Source: Pseudomonas putida (GTDB taxonomy: Bacteria > Pseudomonadota > Gammaproteobacteria > Pseudomonadales > Pseudomonadaceae). Taken from it: a DNA stretch of 64,000 nt. Below, one piece after another: positions 1 through 9,066 of this stretch. A program made the translations under genes and the position numbers. The DNA lies in the NCBI RefSeq assembly GCF_028682635.1, contig NZ_JANHLK010000012.1, forward strand, positions 62,001 through 126,000, in the 5' to 3' direction. Positions within the stretch are counted from its first letter, which is position 1, and the number at the start of each line of letters is the position of its first letter. The notes below the pieces were generated by a model. It worked only from the letters and a program-made list of their open reading frames with translations, did not search any database and was not told the origin of the DNA.

Positions 1-170
<170 letters not shown>

Positions 171-270
171 TGTAGGAGCGAGCTTGCTCGCGAAAAATTC
201 AAGGACACCACTGGGTATCTGGATTTACGCGTCATCGTTCACGACCATCGCGAGCAAGCTCGCTCCTACA
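171..270. repeat. REP doublet (REPIN), GTAGGAGCGAGCTTGCTCGCGA type
   Basis: Two inverted copies of one palindromic REP sequence, at 171-193 and 248-270, separated by a 54-base spacer. It sits right after the stop codon of the partial gene. Paired REPs of this kind are non-autonomous elements moved by RAYT transposases; none is encoded in this window. Confidence 0.9.
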
Positions 271-329
271 AGGGGCTTGCTCACAACAGGTTCTCTCCCC
301 GCTAAATATTCCGCATCATTTAGAACTGT

Positions 330-955
330 ACGAAATATGATCTATTCTGTTCAGCGCTATGCTCTACGTGCCTCACAGCCTTCCGCAAACAAGTTATCCA
401 CACCTCCACCCACAGCAAATGGGGACAACTGGGGAAATGCGCAAAACTTTTTCCACAAAACCCAAAGAAAAACCGTGACTTATCCGAAACCAAGGTTTTC
501 CGAAACCATTGATCATTTTTTGATCTAACGCTCGAAAGCCTCGCCACACCTGGCCTGCAGAGGATCGCAAACACCTTATCCACAGAAGCGCCAACAGAGA
601 TTGGGGGCAACTTCGAGGCCGCTGTGGAAAACCGCTGAAAGCCGCGATATTTCTAGGTGTGCGGGCGGTTTGTAGATTGAAATAGGCAATTTGATCATTT
701 TTCGACCATAACCCTGAAAGCCATGAATCTAAAGGCCTGCAGCGTTGAGCGAACATCTTATCCACAGAAGCGCCAACAGAGATTGGGGGCAACTCAGCTG
801 ACTTGTGCACACTCCCTCTCGAAAAAAAGCCATGAAAAACCGCAGCTTAAGGTGGATGTTTTTTGATCTGGTGGCTGCAAGCCGCGGTTTGTGTGGGTTT
901 CAGCGAGGGGCGAACACGTTATCCACAGAAGCGCTAACAGGAATTGTGGGTAAAG
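330..955. repeat. Tandem repeat of about 182 bp, each unit carrying a DnaA box
   Basis: Units begin at the TTATCCACA boxes at 394, 576, 758 and 919, so the periods are 182, 182 and 161. The bases after the box (GAAGCGCCAACAGAGATTGG and GGGCAACT) are identical at 576 and 758, degenerate at 394 and diverging at 919. Just before each box is a GCRAACA-like segment. An AT-rich element (TTGATCATTTTTTGATC at 509-525, variant at 691, short form at 859-868) lies in fixed register, with its T-run exactly 60 bp upstream of the next box (516, 698, 859). Open frames on the minus strand here repeat one peptide and are repeat artefacts. No plausible gene lies between 171 and 977. Confidence 0.85.
394..927. 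promoter_or_regulatory. Cluster of DnaA boxes (candidate DnaA-binding locus)
   Basis: Perfect TTATCCACA boxes lie at 394-402, 576-584, 758-766 and 919-927, all on the plus strand. Variants matching TTWTNCACA (TTTTCCACA) lie at 449-457 on the plus strand and 623-631 on the minus strand. That is six boxes in 534 non-coding bases. DnaA binds this 9-mer at oriC, at titration sites such as E. coli datA and at reactivating sites such as DARS. None of dnaA, dnaN, rpmH or gidA is nearby, so this is probably not the chromosomal oriC. A titration or regulatory role is inferred. Confidence 0.7.
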
Positions 956-977
956 AGGTCAACAGCTTCTGAAATGA

Positions 978-2162
978 TCAAACCCTGTTGAAACACGACC
1001 GACCCGACTCGACATCCAGGTTCAATTCAAAGTCGTTGAAGGCGCGCCACCCGAGCAAAATCGACGGCACATAACGCCCCAGCAGCCAAGACTGCGGAAT
1101 GGAGAAGCCCGGGTAGTACTTGTAAGTGATTACCTGGGTATCACCAGGCAACTTCAATACGCCGCTGAAGGTTTGGTAGCGCTGGTTATCGGCGGCGCCA
1201 AAGGTTGAATTGCCGGACTTGACGACGTTGATCAGTTCACCTGGCGCAGCGGATGTCAGGTAGTCAACGTTTCCGGTATCCACGATGGCCAACGTCGCCC
1301 GGTTATCCAGCCGTGCGGTGATCGTCAGCCTTTGGTTGATGTCCATGCGGGTATAGGCGATCGGCGAGTCGCATCGCACAGAAGGCGCAGCATTGAGCAC
1401 CAGGATTTTGCGGGTGATTTTCAGGCGCCCCAACTTGCTGATCAGATCTAGCCCGAGCAAGTTGTCCCGGTCGCTTACGAAGACCAGCACATTTCTGAAC
1501 TCGCTGGCTCCTACCCTTATGGCATCAAGAATCCCCAACCTGGCAGGCAGTCCGCTCTCGCCATAAAACGTGCTGTAGGCGTAGTGGGAGTCGGGTAGCA
1601 ACCTGATCCCCATCAGCCTGGCCGTTTCGGCGTTCACCCGGGTTTGCGGAGCGCCGGTGTCGAGCACGAAACGCGCCGAGTGACCATTGGCCGCGCTGAC
1701 ATCGATGAACGGCAGCAGCTCATCTGCAACGAGCGCGTCACTGGCATACGGATGGATCGGCAACACTTCGCGGCCTTTGCTTCTTGTCACCGAGAAGTCA
1801 TCGGTCACTCTCAAGGTCGAGAGTGATTCGTTGCCGAACATTGAAAACAGGCGTTTGAGTTCTGGATCGGCGTCAATGGCACGGGCGTGTCTGCGCTTGA
1901 TGGCCAGAAAGTAATCTGGCAATTGGTTGGCGGCCTTGGCTTCGAACATACGGGCGATGACGGACACAGAACAATTCAGGTTCTTCGTGGCGTCCAGCAC
2001 TTGGTCGCACCGTTGCCGCACTTGCTCGATGGTTGCTTCTTGACCTTGTTCAGACGCTATCCACCGAGAGAAATCGGCCTCGGCCGTGTTGGCTTGGGTC
2101 GCCGCCATCAAATCCGTGGACAATAGTGCAAGGAGCGTCAGGGTCCGACCGAAAGCCTTCAT
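978..2162 (-). CDS. Secreted clan AA (retropepsin-like) aspartyl protease
   Basis: Protein of 394 residues starting MKAFGRT. ATG codons 8 and 5 codons upstream are possible, but this start gives a clean signal peptide (TLLALLSTDLMAATQA). Two aspartyl protease motifs are visible, VLDTGAPQT near residue 170 and AIVDTGNVDYLT near residue 290, each at the start of a beta-rich lobe. This is the two-lobe arrangement of Asp_protease_2-type proteins. The N-terminal 140 residues are helical and of unknown role. It is probably a periplasmic or exported protease. It reads towards the DnaA-box repeats and away from etfB, so its transcript may end in the repeat region. Substrate unknown. Confidence 0.75.
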   Translation of the reverse strand: MKAFGRTLTLLALLSTDLMAATQANTAEADFSRWIASEQGQEATIEQVRQRCDQVLDATKNLNCSVSVIARMFEAKAANQLPDYFLAIKRRHARAIDADPELKRLFSMFGNESLSTLRVTDDFSVTRSKGREVLPIHPYASDALVADELLPFIDVSAANGHSARFVLDTGAPQTRVNAETARLMGIRLLPDSHYAYSTFYGESGLPARLGILDAIRVGASEFRNVLVFVSDRDNLLGLDLISKLGRLKITRKILVLNAAPSVRCDSPIAYTRMDINQRLTITARLDNRATLAIVDTGNVDYLTSAAPGELINVVKSGNSTFGAADNQRYQTFSGVLKLPGDTQVITYKYYPGFSIPQSWLLGRYVPSILLGWRAFNDFELNLDVESGRSCFNRV

Positions 2163-2288
2163 GTTCAACCCGTTCATAAAAACCATGTTTTATGAGTAAG
2201 CGCTGAATTTCCATTGCTCCCGGATCCACCAGCTTTTGAACAGCGCACGGAAAACTATAGTTCACGGAGTTCCCGCCGCCGTTCAATG

Positions 2289-3059
2289 TCACCGCACCAC
2301 ACCCTCTTCAATCAGCAGTTTGAGAATCGCTTCCGCCCCCGCCTGTGCCGTAACGCCCTTGAGCACCTGCCCCCCGCCACCGCTAGCCTTGGCCGTCGCC
2401 GCTTTCATGCGATCGGCGCCGCTCTTGGCCTTGATCACCTTCAAGCGTTTCGGCCGTGGCTTGGCCGGTTGCAGGGTGGCGACGGTCAACAGTTCGTCGT
2501 CGACGACCTCCACGTCATCAGCCTGCAACACCCCACGCCGGGCCGGGCCGTAGGCGCTCTGACGTGGCTTGGGTGCGGCGTTATCCACAGTCGCCAGGAA
2601 CGGCAAGCGCACTTTCAAGCGACGGCGCTGGCCGCGCGGCAACGCCTGCAGCACCAGCGCAGAACCGCCATCGATCGACTCGACCTGCGCCAGCCCCACC
2701 ACCAGCGGCCAGCCAAGGCCTTCGGCCAGCAGGAACGGCAACATGCCCGAGCCCTCGCCGGTTTCCGCCTGGCTGCCGGTCAATACGACCTGAGCGCCAG
2801 CGTCGCGCAAATAGGCGGTCAACGCCGGCAGCGCATCGGCGCCTTGCGGTTGTTCCAGCACATGCAATTGCTCAAGTCCCATGCCCAGGTAAGCACGCAA
2901 GGCCGGCTCGGCGACATCGCCGGCGTGCAGCACCTGCAAGTTATCCCCAGCCAGTTGCAAACCCAGTTCCACCGCCCGCGCATCCTGATCCGCACGGCGT
3001 GGTCGACCGGAGGTCGGGTGGGCGCCGATGGACACCAGGCTGATGATTTTCGTGCTCAT
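2289..3059 (-). CDS. etfB: Electron transfer flavoprotein beta subunit (dimethylglycine demethylase-associated)
   Basis: Protein of 256 residues of the ETF beta family. The adenine-nucleotide-binding N-terminal half includes the VVLTGSQAETGEGSGMLP stretch, and the C-terminal 60 residues are a Lys/Ala/Gly-rich extension. It partners the EtfA encoded 15 bases upstream and probably carries electrons from dimethylglycine or sarcosine oxidation to the quinone pool through the DgcB iron-sulfur protein. A strong ribosome site (GGAAGGAAAGG) precedes the ATG. It is the last gene of the leftward dgcA-dgcB-etfA-etfB run, matching PA5401 in gene order. Its coding sequence contains a perfect TTATCCACA 9-mer at 2581-2589. 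Confidence 0.9.
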   Translation of the reverse strand: MSTKIISLVSIGAHPTSGRPRRADQDARAVELGLQLAGDNLQVLHAGDVAEPALRAYLGMGLEQLHVLEQPQGADALPALTAYLRDAGAQVVLTGSQAETGEGSGMLPFLLAEGLGWPLVVGLAQVESIDGGSALVLQALPRGQRRRLKVRLPFLATVDNAAPKPRQSAYGPARRGVLQADDVEVVDDELLTVATLQPAKPRPKRLKVIKAKSGADRMKAATAKASGGGGQVLKGVTAQAGAEAILKLLIEEGVVR

Positions 3060-3074
3060 AACCCTTTCCTTCCC

Positions 3075-4295
3075 TTAAGCCGCATCGCGCCTGGCCTCGT
3101 TGCGGTAGGCCTCTACCGCCGCGATCAAGGCTTGAAGAATCTCGGCGCTCTCGCCGATCACCGACAGGTCGGCCCGTTTGATCATGTCGCAGCCCGGGTC
3201 GAGGTTGATCGCCACCACCTTGTCGCAGGCACCGATGCCTTGCAGGTGCTGGATCGCCCCGGAGATCCCCACCGCCACGTAGACCCGTGCGGTGACCCAG
3301 GTACCGGACGCGCCGACCTGACGGTCGCGGGCCATGAAACCATCGTCCACCGCCACCCGGGACGCGCCTTCGGTGGCGCCCAGGGCTTCGGCGGTCCTGT
3401 GGAAAAGTCCCCAATCCTTGACCCCGTTGCCGCCGGAGAAGATGAATTCCGCTTCGGCCATTGGAATCGCTGCCGGGTCCACCGCCACCGCCCCCAGATC
3501 CTCGATGCGCGAGAGACTGCGGGCGACGGTTGTGGATAACTCTACCGGCAGGGCTTCGTGACGGGTTTCGCTGACCGGTTCGGCGCATTCCACAGCGGCC
3601 AGGATCAACCGCGCAAGCGGCCGTGCCAGGTCTTGCAAACCAGCACCGGCGCGGCCGATACATTCCTGATCCTTGACCTGCCAAACCCGCGTGGCCGGGC
3701 GTTCGCCAAGCGCGGCAGCAAAGCGTCGACCCAGTTCACCGCCACCAGTACGACTGTCCGGCAGCAACCAATGACGTGGGCTGAACTGGTTATCCACAGC
3801 CCGCAGGCCCTGGACCCGTTGTTCCGGTGCATAACCGCTGAACTGCTCGCCTTCAAGCACCAGCAGGCGATCGACGCCAGCCGTGGCGAAGGCGTTCTCC
3901 TTGTGCTCGCCGAAGACCACGGCCAGTACCGCGCCGTCCTTGCCGGCCAATTGATGAGCCAGGCCGAGCAAGTCGCGGTCGTGGCTGCTCAAGCGGCCGC
4001 CGACCATGTCCGGCACCACGCTGATGTAGAACGCCGGTGCAGGCACCTGATGCAGCGGCAATTGCACTTCAACGGCGGCCGTACGCTTGGTCGCCCCGCC
4101 CTGCTGGGCGCCGCTGCGGTCGATGCGCTTGATGCCGTTGGGGCCGATGAAGCCGATGCCATGGGGGTTCTTGCGGATGACGCCGTTCGGCCCCATCCAG
4201 CTGTGTTGCGCCGGTTGCATGGCCGCGTGCAGCGGGTGCAGGCGGTTGCGGGCGATCCATTCGGCACGGGGGTCGCGGCGGATAATGTCGCTCAT
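3075..4295 (-). CDS. etfA: Electron transfer flavoprotein alpha subunit
   Basis: Protein of 406 residues. The ATG at 4295 overlaps the dgcB stop (TGATG), so the two are translationally coupled; an in-frame TTG one codon earlier is less likely. The C-terminal FAD domain has the family signature (GASGTWV, VAVGISGAIQH, INLDPGCDMIKRADLSV). About 80 N-terminal residues rich in Gly, Asn and Pro (GPNGVIRKNPHGIGFIGPNG) precede the usual ETF alpha fold; the function of this extension is unknown. It is the counterpart of PA5400. Two perfect TTATCCACA boxes (3531-3539 minus, 3790-3798 plus) and one TTTTCCACA (3398-3406 minus) lie inside the gene. Confidence 0.9.
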   Translation of the reverse strand: MSDIIRRDPRAEWIARNRLHPLHAAMQPAQHSWMGPNGVIRKNPHGIGFIGPNGIKRIDRSGAQQGGATKRTAAVEVQLPLHQVPAPAFYISVVPDMVGGRLSSHDRDLLGLAHQLAGKDGAVLAVVFGEHKENAFATAGVDRLLVLEGEQFSGYAPEQRVQGLRAVDNQFSPRHWLLPDSRTGGGELGRRFAAALGERPATRVWQVKDQECIGRAGAGLQDLARPLARLILAAVECAEPVSETRHEALPVELSTTVARSLSRIEDLGAVAVDPAAIPMAEAEFIFSGGNGVKDWGLFHRTAEALGATEGASRVAVDDGFMARDRQVGASGTWVTARVYVAVGISGAIQHLQGIGACDKVVAINLDPGCDMIKRADLSVIGESAEILQALIAAVEAYRNEARRDAA

Positions 4296-6244
4296 CAATG
4301 CACCTCCGCAGGTTCACGTTGGGCCGGTGTGGCCGGCTTGCTCGGTGCCTGGTCTTCCAGCAACGCGTCAGCCACCAGTTCGGCAATGTCCTTGATCAAC
4401 GGTCGCGGCTCGACCACGCCTTCAAGCATCGCGGTGCACTGCGGGCAGCCCACGGCCACCAGTTCGGCGCCCGTCTCGCGGATGTCGTCCATGCGCATGT
4501 CGGGGATACGCTGCTTGCCCGGAATGTCGGTGATCGGCGCGCCGCCGCCACCGCCGCAGCAGCGGGAACGGAAACCGGAGCGTTGCATCTCTTTCACTTC
4601 GATGCCGAGGGCACGCAGGACCTGACGCGGCGCCTCGTATTCGCCGTTGTAGCGGCCGAGGTAGCACGGGTCGTGATAGGTCACGCTGTCGCCTTTGTGC
4701 TGGCCGAGATTCAGCGCGCCGGCGCCGATGATTTCCGCCATGTAGGTGCTGTGGTGCTGCACCAGGTAGTTGCCATCGAAGGCACCGTATTCGTTTTTCA
4801 GCACGTGGAAGCTGTGCGGATCGCAGGTGACGATGCGGTTGAAGCTGTACTTGGCCAGGGTCTGGATGTTGCGTTTGGCCAGCAACTGGAAGGTTGCCTC
4901 GTCGCCCAGACGCCGGGCCACGTCACCGCTGTCACGCTCTTCGAGGCCGAGCACGGCGAAGTCGATTTTCGCCGCTTTCAACACTTTGACGAACGCGCGC
5001 AGGGTGCGCTGGTTGCGCATGTCGAAGGCGCCGTCGCCAACCCAGAACAGTACGTCGGTGGATTTCTTTTCGCTGAGCAGATTGAGGTTCAAGTCCGCCG
5101 CCCAGTTCATCCGTCCGCCCGGGGCGAAGCCGCCCGGGTTGTCGGTGGCGATCAGGTTTTCCAGGACTTCGGCGCCCTTGTTCGGGGTCGCGCCTTTTTC
5201 CAGGGTCAGATGGCGACGCATGTCGACGATGGCATCGACGTGCTCGATCATCATCGGGCATTCCTCGACGCAGGCACGGCAGGTGGTGCACGACCACAGG
5301 GTTTCGGCGTCCACCAGGCCGTTGACGATCGGCTGATGCGGATTACCCGCATGTTCACCGATCGGCTTGCCTGGATACGGGCTGCCGGCGAATTTCGCAT
5401 CGGTGCCACCCGCCAGACCGACGACCATGTCCTGAATCAGTTTTTTCGGGTTCAACGGCTGTCCGGCGGCAAACGCCGGGCACGCCGCTTCGCACTTGCC
5501 GCACTGTACGCAGGCGTCGAAGCCGAGCAGTTGGTTCCAGGTGAAATCCTTGGGTTTTTCCACGCCCAGCGGAGCGTTCGGGTCGTTCAAGTCCAGAGGC
5601 TTGAGACCCGTAGAACGACCGCCACCAAAACGCTCGGCGCGACGGTGCCAGGCCAGGTGCAGGGCACCGGCAAAGGCGTGCTTCATCGGCCCGCCCCAAG
5701 TCATGCCGAAGAACAACTCGGACACGCCCCACAGCACACCGATGCCGAGGATCACCGCCAACATCCAGCCACCGAAGTTTTCAGGGAGGATACCGGCCAC
5801 CGGCAAGGTCACCAGGAAGAACGACGCCGAGAACGCCAGCAGGCTTTTCGGCAGGCGCATCCACGGGCCTTTCGACAGGCGCGCAGGTGGGTTGCGTCGA
5901 CGCAGGTAGACGAAGATCGCGCCGACGAACATCACCGCTGTCATCAACAGCAGCGCATAGCCGAGGAAGCGGTTATGCAGGCCGAATCCGTGAACCAGTA
6001 TCGCCAGCACGACGGACGCCACCGCGCCGCCAGCCGTGGCGACGTGGGTGTTGGCGATGTATTTGTCCCGCGCCACCACGTGGTGCAGGTCGACCATATA
6101 GCGCTTGGGCATGGCGAACAGGCCGCCGATCAGGTCGACCTTCGAGGCTCGGCCCCGGCGCCACATGGCCACCCGCCGCAACGCGCCCAGAACCGCGAGG
6201 CCCAGGGCGGCGAACAACAGGATTGGAAGAAGGGTGTTCAACAT
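4295..6244 (-). CDS. dgcB: Dimethylglycine demethylation iron-sulfur protein DgcB
   Basis: Protein of 649 residues. I use the ATG at 6244 (MLNTLLPILLF), which has GGAG upstream, rather than the ATG at 6277 near the REPIN. The N-terminal 170 residues hold several membrane segments. Two [4Fe-4S] motifs follow (CVQCGKCEAACP and CTTCRACVEECP), then a CCG-type cysteine-rich module (DPCYLG, SRCCGGGGG). This architecture is that of a membrane (Fe-S) oxidoreductase passing electrons from the DgcA/ETF system to quinone. The P. aeruginosa homologue, PA5399, is needed for growth on dimethylglycine. It overlaps etfA and lies downstream of dgcA across a REPIN. Confidence 0.93.
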   Translation of the reverse strand: MLNTLLPILLFAALGLAVLGALRRVAMWRRGRASKVDLIGGLFAMPKRYMVDLHHVVARDKYIANTHVATAGGAVASVVLAILVHGFGLHNRFLGYALLLMTAVMFVGAIFVYLRRRNPPARLSKGPWMRLPKSLLAFSASFFLVTLPVAGILPENFGGWMLAVILGIGVLWGVSELFFGMTWGGPMKHAFAGALHLAWHRRAERFGGGRSTGLKPLDLNDPNAPLGVEKPKDFTWNQLLGFDACVQCGKCEAACPAFAAGQPLNPKKLIQDMVVGLAGGTDAKFAGSPYPGKPIGEHAGNPHQPIVNGLVDAETLWSCTTCRACVEECPMMIEHVDAIVDMRRHLTLEKGATPNKGAEVLENLIATDNPGGFAPGGRMNWAADLNLNLLSEKKSTDVLFWVGDGAFDMRNQRTLRAFVKVLKAAKIDFAVLGLEERDSGDVARRLGDEATFQLLAKRNIQTLAKYSFNRIVTCDPHSFHVLKNEYGAFDGNYLVQHHSTYMAEIIGAGALNLGQHKGDSVTYHDPCYLGRYNGEYEAPRQVLRALGIEVKEMQRSGFRSRCCGGGGGAPITDIPGKQRIPDMRMDDIRETGAELVAVGCPQCTAMLEGVVEPRPLIKDIAELVADALLEDQAPSKPATPAQREPAEVH

Positions 6245-6283
6245 GGTGGAGCTCCCACAAACCACGGAGTCATGCATCGGTCT

Positions 6284-6371
6284 TGTAGGAGCCGGCTTGC
6301 TGGCGATTCAGACGACGCGGTGAGTCAGGCAGACCGCGTTATCGTTCATCGCCAGCAAGCCGGCTCCTACA
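6284..6371. repeat. REP doublet between dgcA and dgcB
   Basis: Inverted copies of GTAGGAGCCGGCTTGCTGGCGA at 6284-6306 and 6349-6371. In the dgc transcript this forms a long hairpin between dgcA and dgcB and could set their relative expression or protect the dgcA message. Confidence 0.9.
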
Positions 6372-6381
6372 GGTGGTTGGC

Positions 6382-8442
6382 TTAGAAATCCTTGCACAGC
6401 CGCAGTGCGTCGTAGATCGCCGCGTGCACGTTGCGCTGGGCCACGCAGTCACCGATACGGAACAGCAGGTAACCGTCACCGCTCTGTGCAAGGCTTGGTT
6501 GCGGCTTGATCGCGAACAGGGCTTCGACGTCGATCTGGCCCTTGTTGCGCGAGCCTTCCTTCATCGCGTAGTAGATTTCCTCGTCCGGACGCACGCCGTT
6601 CTCGATCACCACCTGGTCCACCACCCGCTCCTCTTTGGCGCCGGTGTATTCGTTTTCCAGTACTGCGATCAACTTGTCGCCTTCGCGGTAGACCTTCTCC
6701 AGCATCATGTCGCCGGTCATGATCACTTCTTTCGGATACATGCTGCGGTAGTAGGTCGGGAACGACGTACCTCCGATGGCCACGCCCGGCTTGATGTCGT
6801 CGGTGACGATCTCGACCTGGCTGCCCTTGTCGGCGAGGAAGTCGGCGGTGGACATGCCGGTGAACTCGCAGATGGTGTCGTAGACCAGCACGTTCTTGGC
6901 CGGTGCAACCTTGCCGTCGAGGATGTCCCAGCTGCTGACCACAAGGCCTTCGGCCGCGCCCCAGTGCTCGTTCTGCTCGATGAACGGATGACCGCCAACA
7001 GCCAGCACCACCACATCAGGACGCAGGTCCATGATGGTCGGCGCATCCGCCGCGGTGCCCAGGCGCAGGTCGACTTTCAACCGTGCCAGCTCCAACTGGT
7101 ACCAGCGGGTGATACCGGCGATCTGGTCCCGTTGCGGCGCTTTCGAGGCCGTGGTGATCTGCCCGCCAATGAACTCTTTCTTCTCGAACAGCGTGACGTC
7201 GTGACCACGTTCGGCGGCCACGCGGGCGGCCTCCATCCCGGCAGGACCGGCGCCGACCACCACCACCTTGCGTTTCACCCCGGTGGTTTTTTCGATGATG
7301 TGCGGCAGCCCCATGTATTCACGGGAGGTCGCCGCGTTCTGGATGCACAGCACATCCAGGCCCTGGTACTGACGGTCGATGCAGTAGTTGGCGCCGACGC
7401 ACTGCTTGATCTGGTCGATCTGGCCCATCTTGATCTTGGCGATCAGGTGCGGGTCGGCAATGTGCGCGCGGGTCATGCCGACCATGTCGACGTAACCGCC
7501 CTCCAGAATCCGCGTGGCCTGGTTCGGGTCCTTGATGTTCTGCGCGTGCAGCACCGGAACCTTGACCACTTCCTTGATGCCGGCGGCCAGGTGCAGGAAC
7601 GGCTCCGGTGGATAACTCATGTTCGGAATCACGTTAGCCAGGGTGTTGTGGGTGTCGCAACCCGAGCCCACGACGCCGAGGAAATCGAGCATGCCGGTGT
7701 CGTCGTAATACTTGGCGATCTGTTTCATGTCCTCATGGGACAAACCATCCGGGTGGAACTCGTCACCGCAGATGCGCATGCCCACGCAGAAATCGTCACC
7801 GACTTCGGCGCGCACGGCTTTCAACACTTCCAGGCCGAACTTCATGCGGCCCTCGAAGGTGCCGCCCCATTCGTCGGTACGCTTGTTGACCCGCGGGCTC
7901 CAGAACTGGTCGATCATGTGCTGGTGCACCGCCGACAGTTCGACACCGTCCAGGCCACCAGCCTTGGCGCGGCGTGCGGCTTGCGCGTAGTTGCCGATCA
8001 CCCGCCAGATTTCTTCTGGCTCGATGGTCTTGCAGGTGGCACGGTGCACCGGCTCGCGTACACCGGACGGAGACATCAGGGTCGGCCAGTTGAAGCCGTC
8101 CCAGCGCGAGCGCCGGCCCATGTGAGTAATCTGGATCATGATCTTGGCGCCGTGCTTGTGCATGGCGTCGGCAAGATTCTGGAAGTGCGGAATGATGCGG
8201 TCGGTGGACAGGTTGACCGAGCTCCACCACTCCTGCGGGCTGTCGATGGCCACGACGGACGAACCACCGCAGATCGCCAGGCCGATCCCGCCCTTGGCCT
8301 TCTCTTCGTAATACTTGACGTACCGGTCGGTGGTCATGCCGCCGTCGGTGGCATAGACCTCGGCGTGCGCAGTGCTGAGCACGCGGTTGCGGATGGTCAG
8401 TTTGCCGATCTGGATCGGCTGGAACATTGCTTCGAAAGCCAT
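6382..8442 (-). CDS. dgcA: Dimethylglycine demethylase, flavin subunit DgcA
   Basis: Protein of 686 residues with the 2,4-dienoyl-CoA reductase / trimethylamine dehydrogenase layout. Residues 1-340 form an Old Yellow Enzyme-like FMN barrel with the active-site stretch HQHMIDQFWSPRVNKRTDEW. Cysteines for a [4Fe-4S] cluster follow (CVGANYCIDRQYQGLDVLC, about residues 345-365). The C-terminal half holds FAD/NAD-binding motifs (VVVGAGPAGMEAARVAAERG). It oxidatively demethylates N,N-dimethylglycine to sarcosine and corresponds to PA5398. GAGGAA precedes the ATG, and the gene for the DUF5943-like protein ends 15 bases upstream, so they share an operon. In P. aeruginosa this operon is activated by GbdR. 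Confidence 0.95.
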   Translation of the reverse strand: MAFEAMFQPIQIGKLTIRNRVLSTAHAEVYATDGGMTTDRYVKYYEEKAKGGIGLAICGGSSVVAIDSPQEWWSSVNLSTDRIIPHFQNLADAMHKHGAKIMIQITHMGRRSRWDGFNWPTLMSPSGVREPVHRATCKTIEPEEIWRVIGNYAQAARRAKAGGLDGVELSAVHQHMIDQFWSPRVNKRTDEWGGTFEGRMKFGLEVLKAVRAEVGDDFCVGMRICGDEFHPDGLSHEDMKQIAKYYDDTGMLDFLGVVGSGCDTHNTLANVIPNMSYPPEPFLHLAAGIKEVVKVPVLHAQNIKDPNQATRILEGGYVDMVGMTRAHIADPHLIAKIKMGQIDQIKQCVGANYCIDRQYQGLDVLCIQNAATSREYMGLPHIIEKTTGVKRKVVVVGAGPAGMEAARVAAERGHDVTLFEKKEFIGGQITTASKAPQRDQIAGITRWYQLELARLKVDLRLGTAADAPTIMDLRPDVVVLAVGGHPFIEQNEHWGAAEGLVVSSWDILDGKVAPAKNVLVYDTICEFTGMSTADFLADKGSQVEIVTDDIKPGVAIGGTSFPTYYRSMYPKEVIMTGDMMLEKVYREGDKLIAVLENEYTGAKEERVVDQVVIENGVRPDEEIYYAMKEGSRNKGQIDVEALFAIKPQPSLAQSGDGYLLFRIGDCVAQRNVHAAIYDALRLCKDF

Positions 8443-8457
8443 GGCGGGTTCCTCGAC

Positions 8458-8988
8458 TTACAACGGCTTGACGATGAACAAGCCGTCTTCGTGGCCCTCT
8501 TCGGAGCCACCGTAGACTTGCTCGGCCACGGTGCGAATCTGGCTGCCGCGGGCGGCGAGGATCTGGTCCATGGCCCCTGCAAACCAGCCGGTGAACATGT
8601 AGTCGACCTTGCGCCCGACCTTGCCGTACACATAGACGAAGGCGGAGTGTTCGAGCTTGACGCTGGCGGTGCCTTTGTCGAGGTCGATGTCCTGGATCTT
8701 GAACAGGCCCCAGCCACGTTGCGACAGGCGCTTCATGTAGTGCTCGAACACCGCGACGCCTTCCAGGCCGTGGCATTCGGCTTCTTTTTCACACCAGTGC
8801 CAGGCGGACTTGTAGCCGGCCTTGTAGAGGATTTCGGCATAGGCGTCGGCGCCCAGCACTTCCTCGATGCCCATATGGTTATTGACGAAGAAATGACGCG
8901 GCACATACAGCATCGGCAGGGCGTCGGAGGTCCAGACACCGGTTTCGCTGTCGACTTCGATAGGCAATTGCGGGGCGATCTTGGCCAT
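8458..8988 (-). CDS. DUF5943-like protein of the dgc operon
   Basis: Protein of 176 residues without signal peptide or membrane segment, in the position of PA5397. It has a 4-vinyl-reductase-like (V4R) look, with mixed alpha/beta segments, a conserved HWCEKEAECHGLEG patch near residue 65 and a FKIQDIDLDKGTASVKLEHSAF strand pair. I recognise it as the small protein that accompanies dgcA in pseudomonads; the DUF number is from memory. Biochemical function is unknown. Co-transcription with dgcA suggests an accessory role, such as a flavin, folate or one-carbon handling partner, but that is inference. Confidence 0.75.
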   Translation of the reverse strand: MAKIAPQLPIEVDSETGVWTSDALPMLYVPRHFFVNNHMGIEEVLGADAYAEILYKAGYKSAWHWCEKEAECHGLEGVAVFEHYMKRLSQRGWGLFKIQDIDLDKGTASVKLEHSAFVYVYGKVGRKVDYMFTGWFAGAMDQILAARGSQIRTVAEQVYGGSEEGHEDGLFIVKPL

Positions 8989-9066
8989 GGAAACTTAACT
9001 CCAGAAAAATTTTGGTGTTGCCTGCGGCGCGGATGGCCGCAGGTAAGGATTCAGAAGTGCGGCGGC

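Noticed and set aside
320..810. Overlapping minus-strand open frames repeating the peptide PPISVGASVDK
   Set aside because: They are translations of the 182-bp DnaA-box repeat, have no ribosome site, and overlap each other in different frames.
394..927. Interpretation of the DnaA-box array as the chromosomal oriC
   Set aside because: No dnaA, dnaN, rpmH or gidA gene is nearby, and gene order places the window in the bet/dgc and fba-metK regions. A secondary DnaA-binding locus fits better, though only experiments can settle it.
2214..3539. A 441-codon plus-strand frame over etfB/etfA
   Set aside because: Antisense shadow; the minus strand encodes clear ETF subunits.
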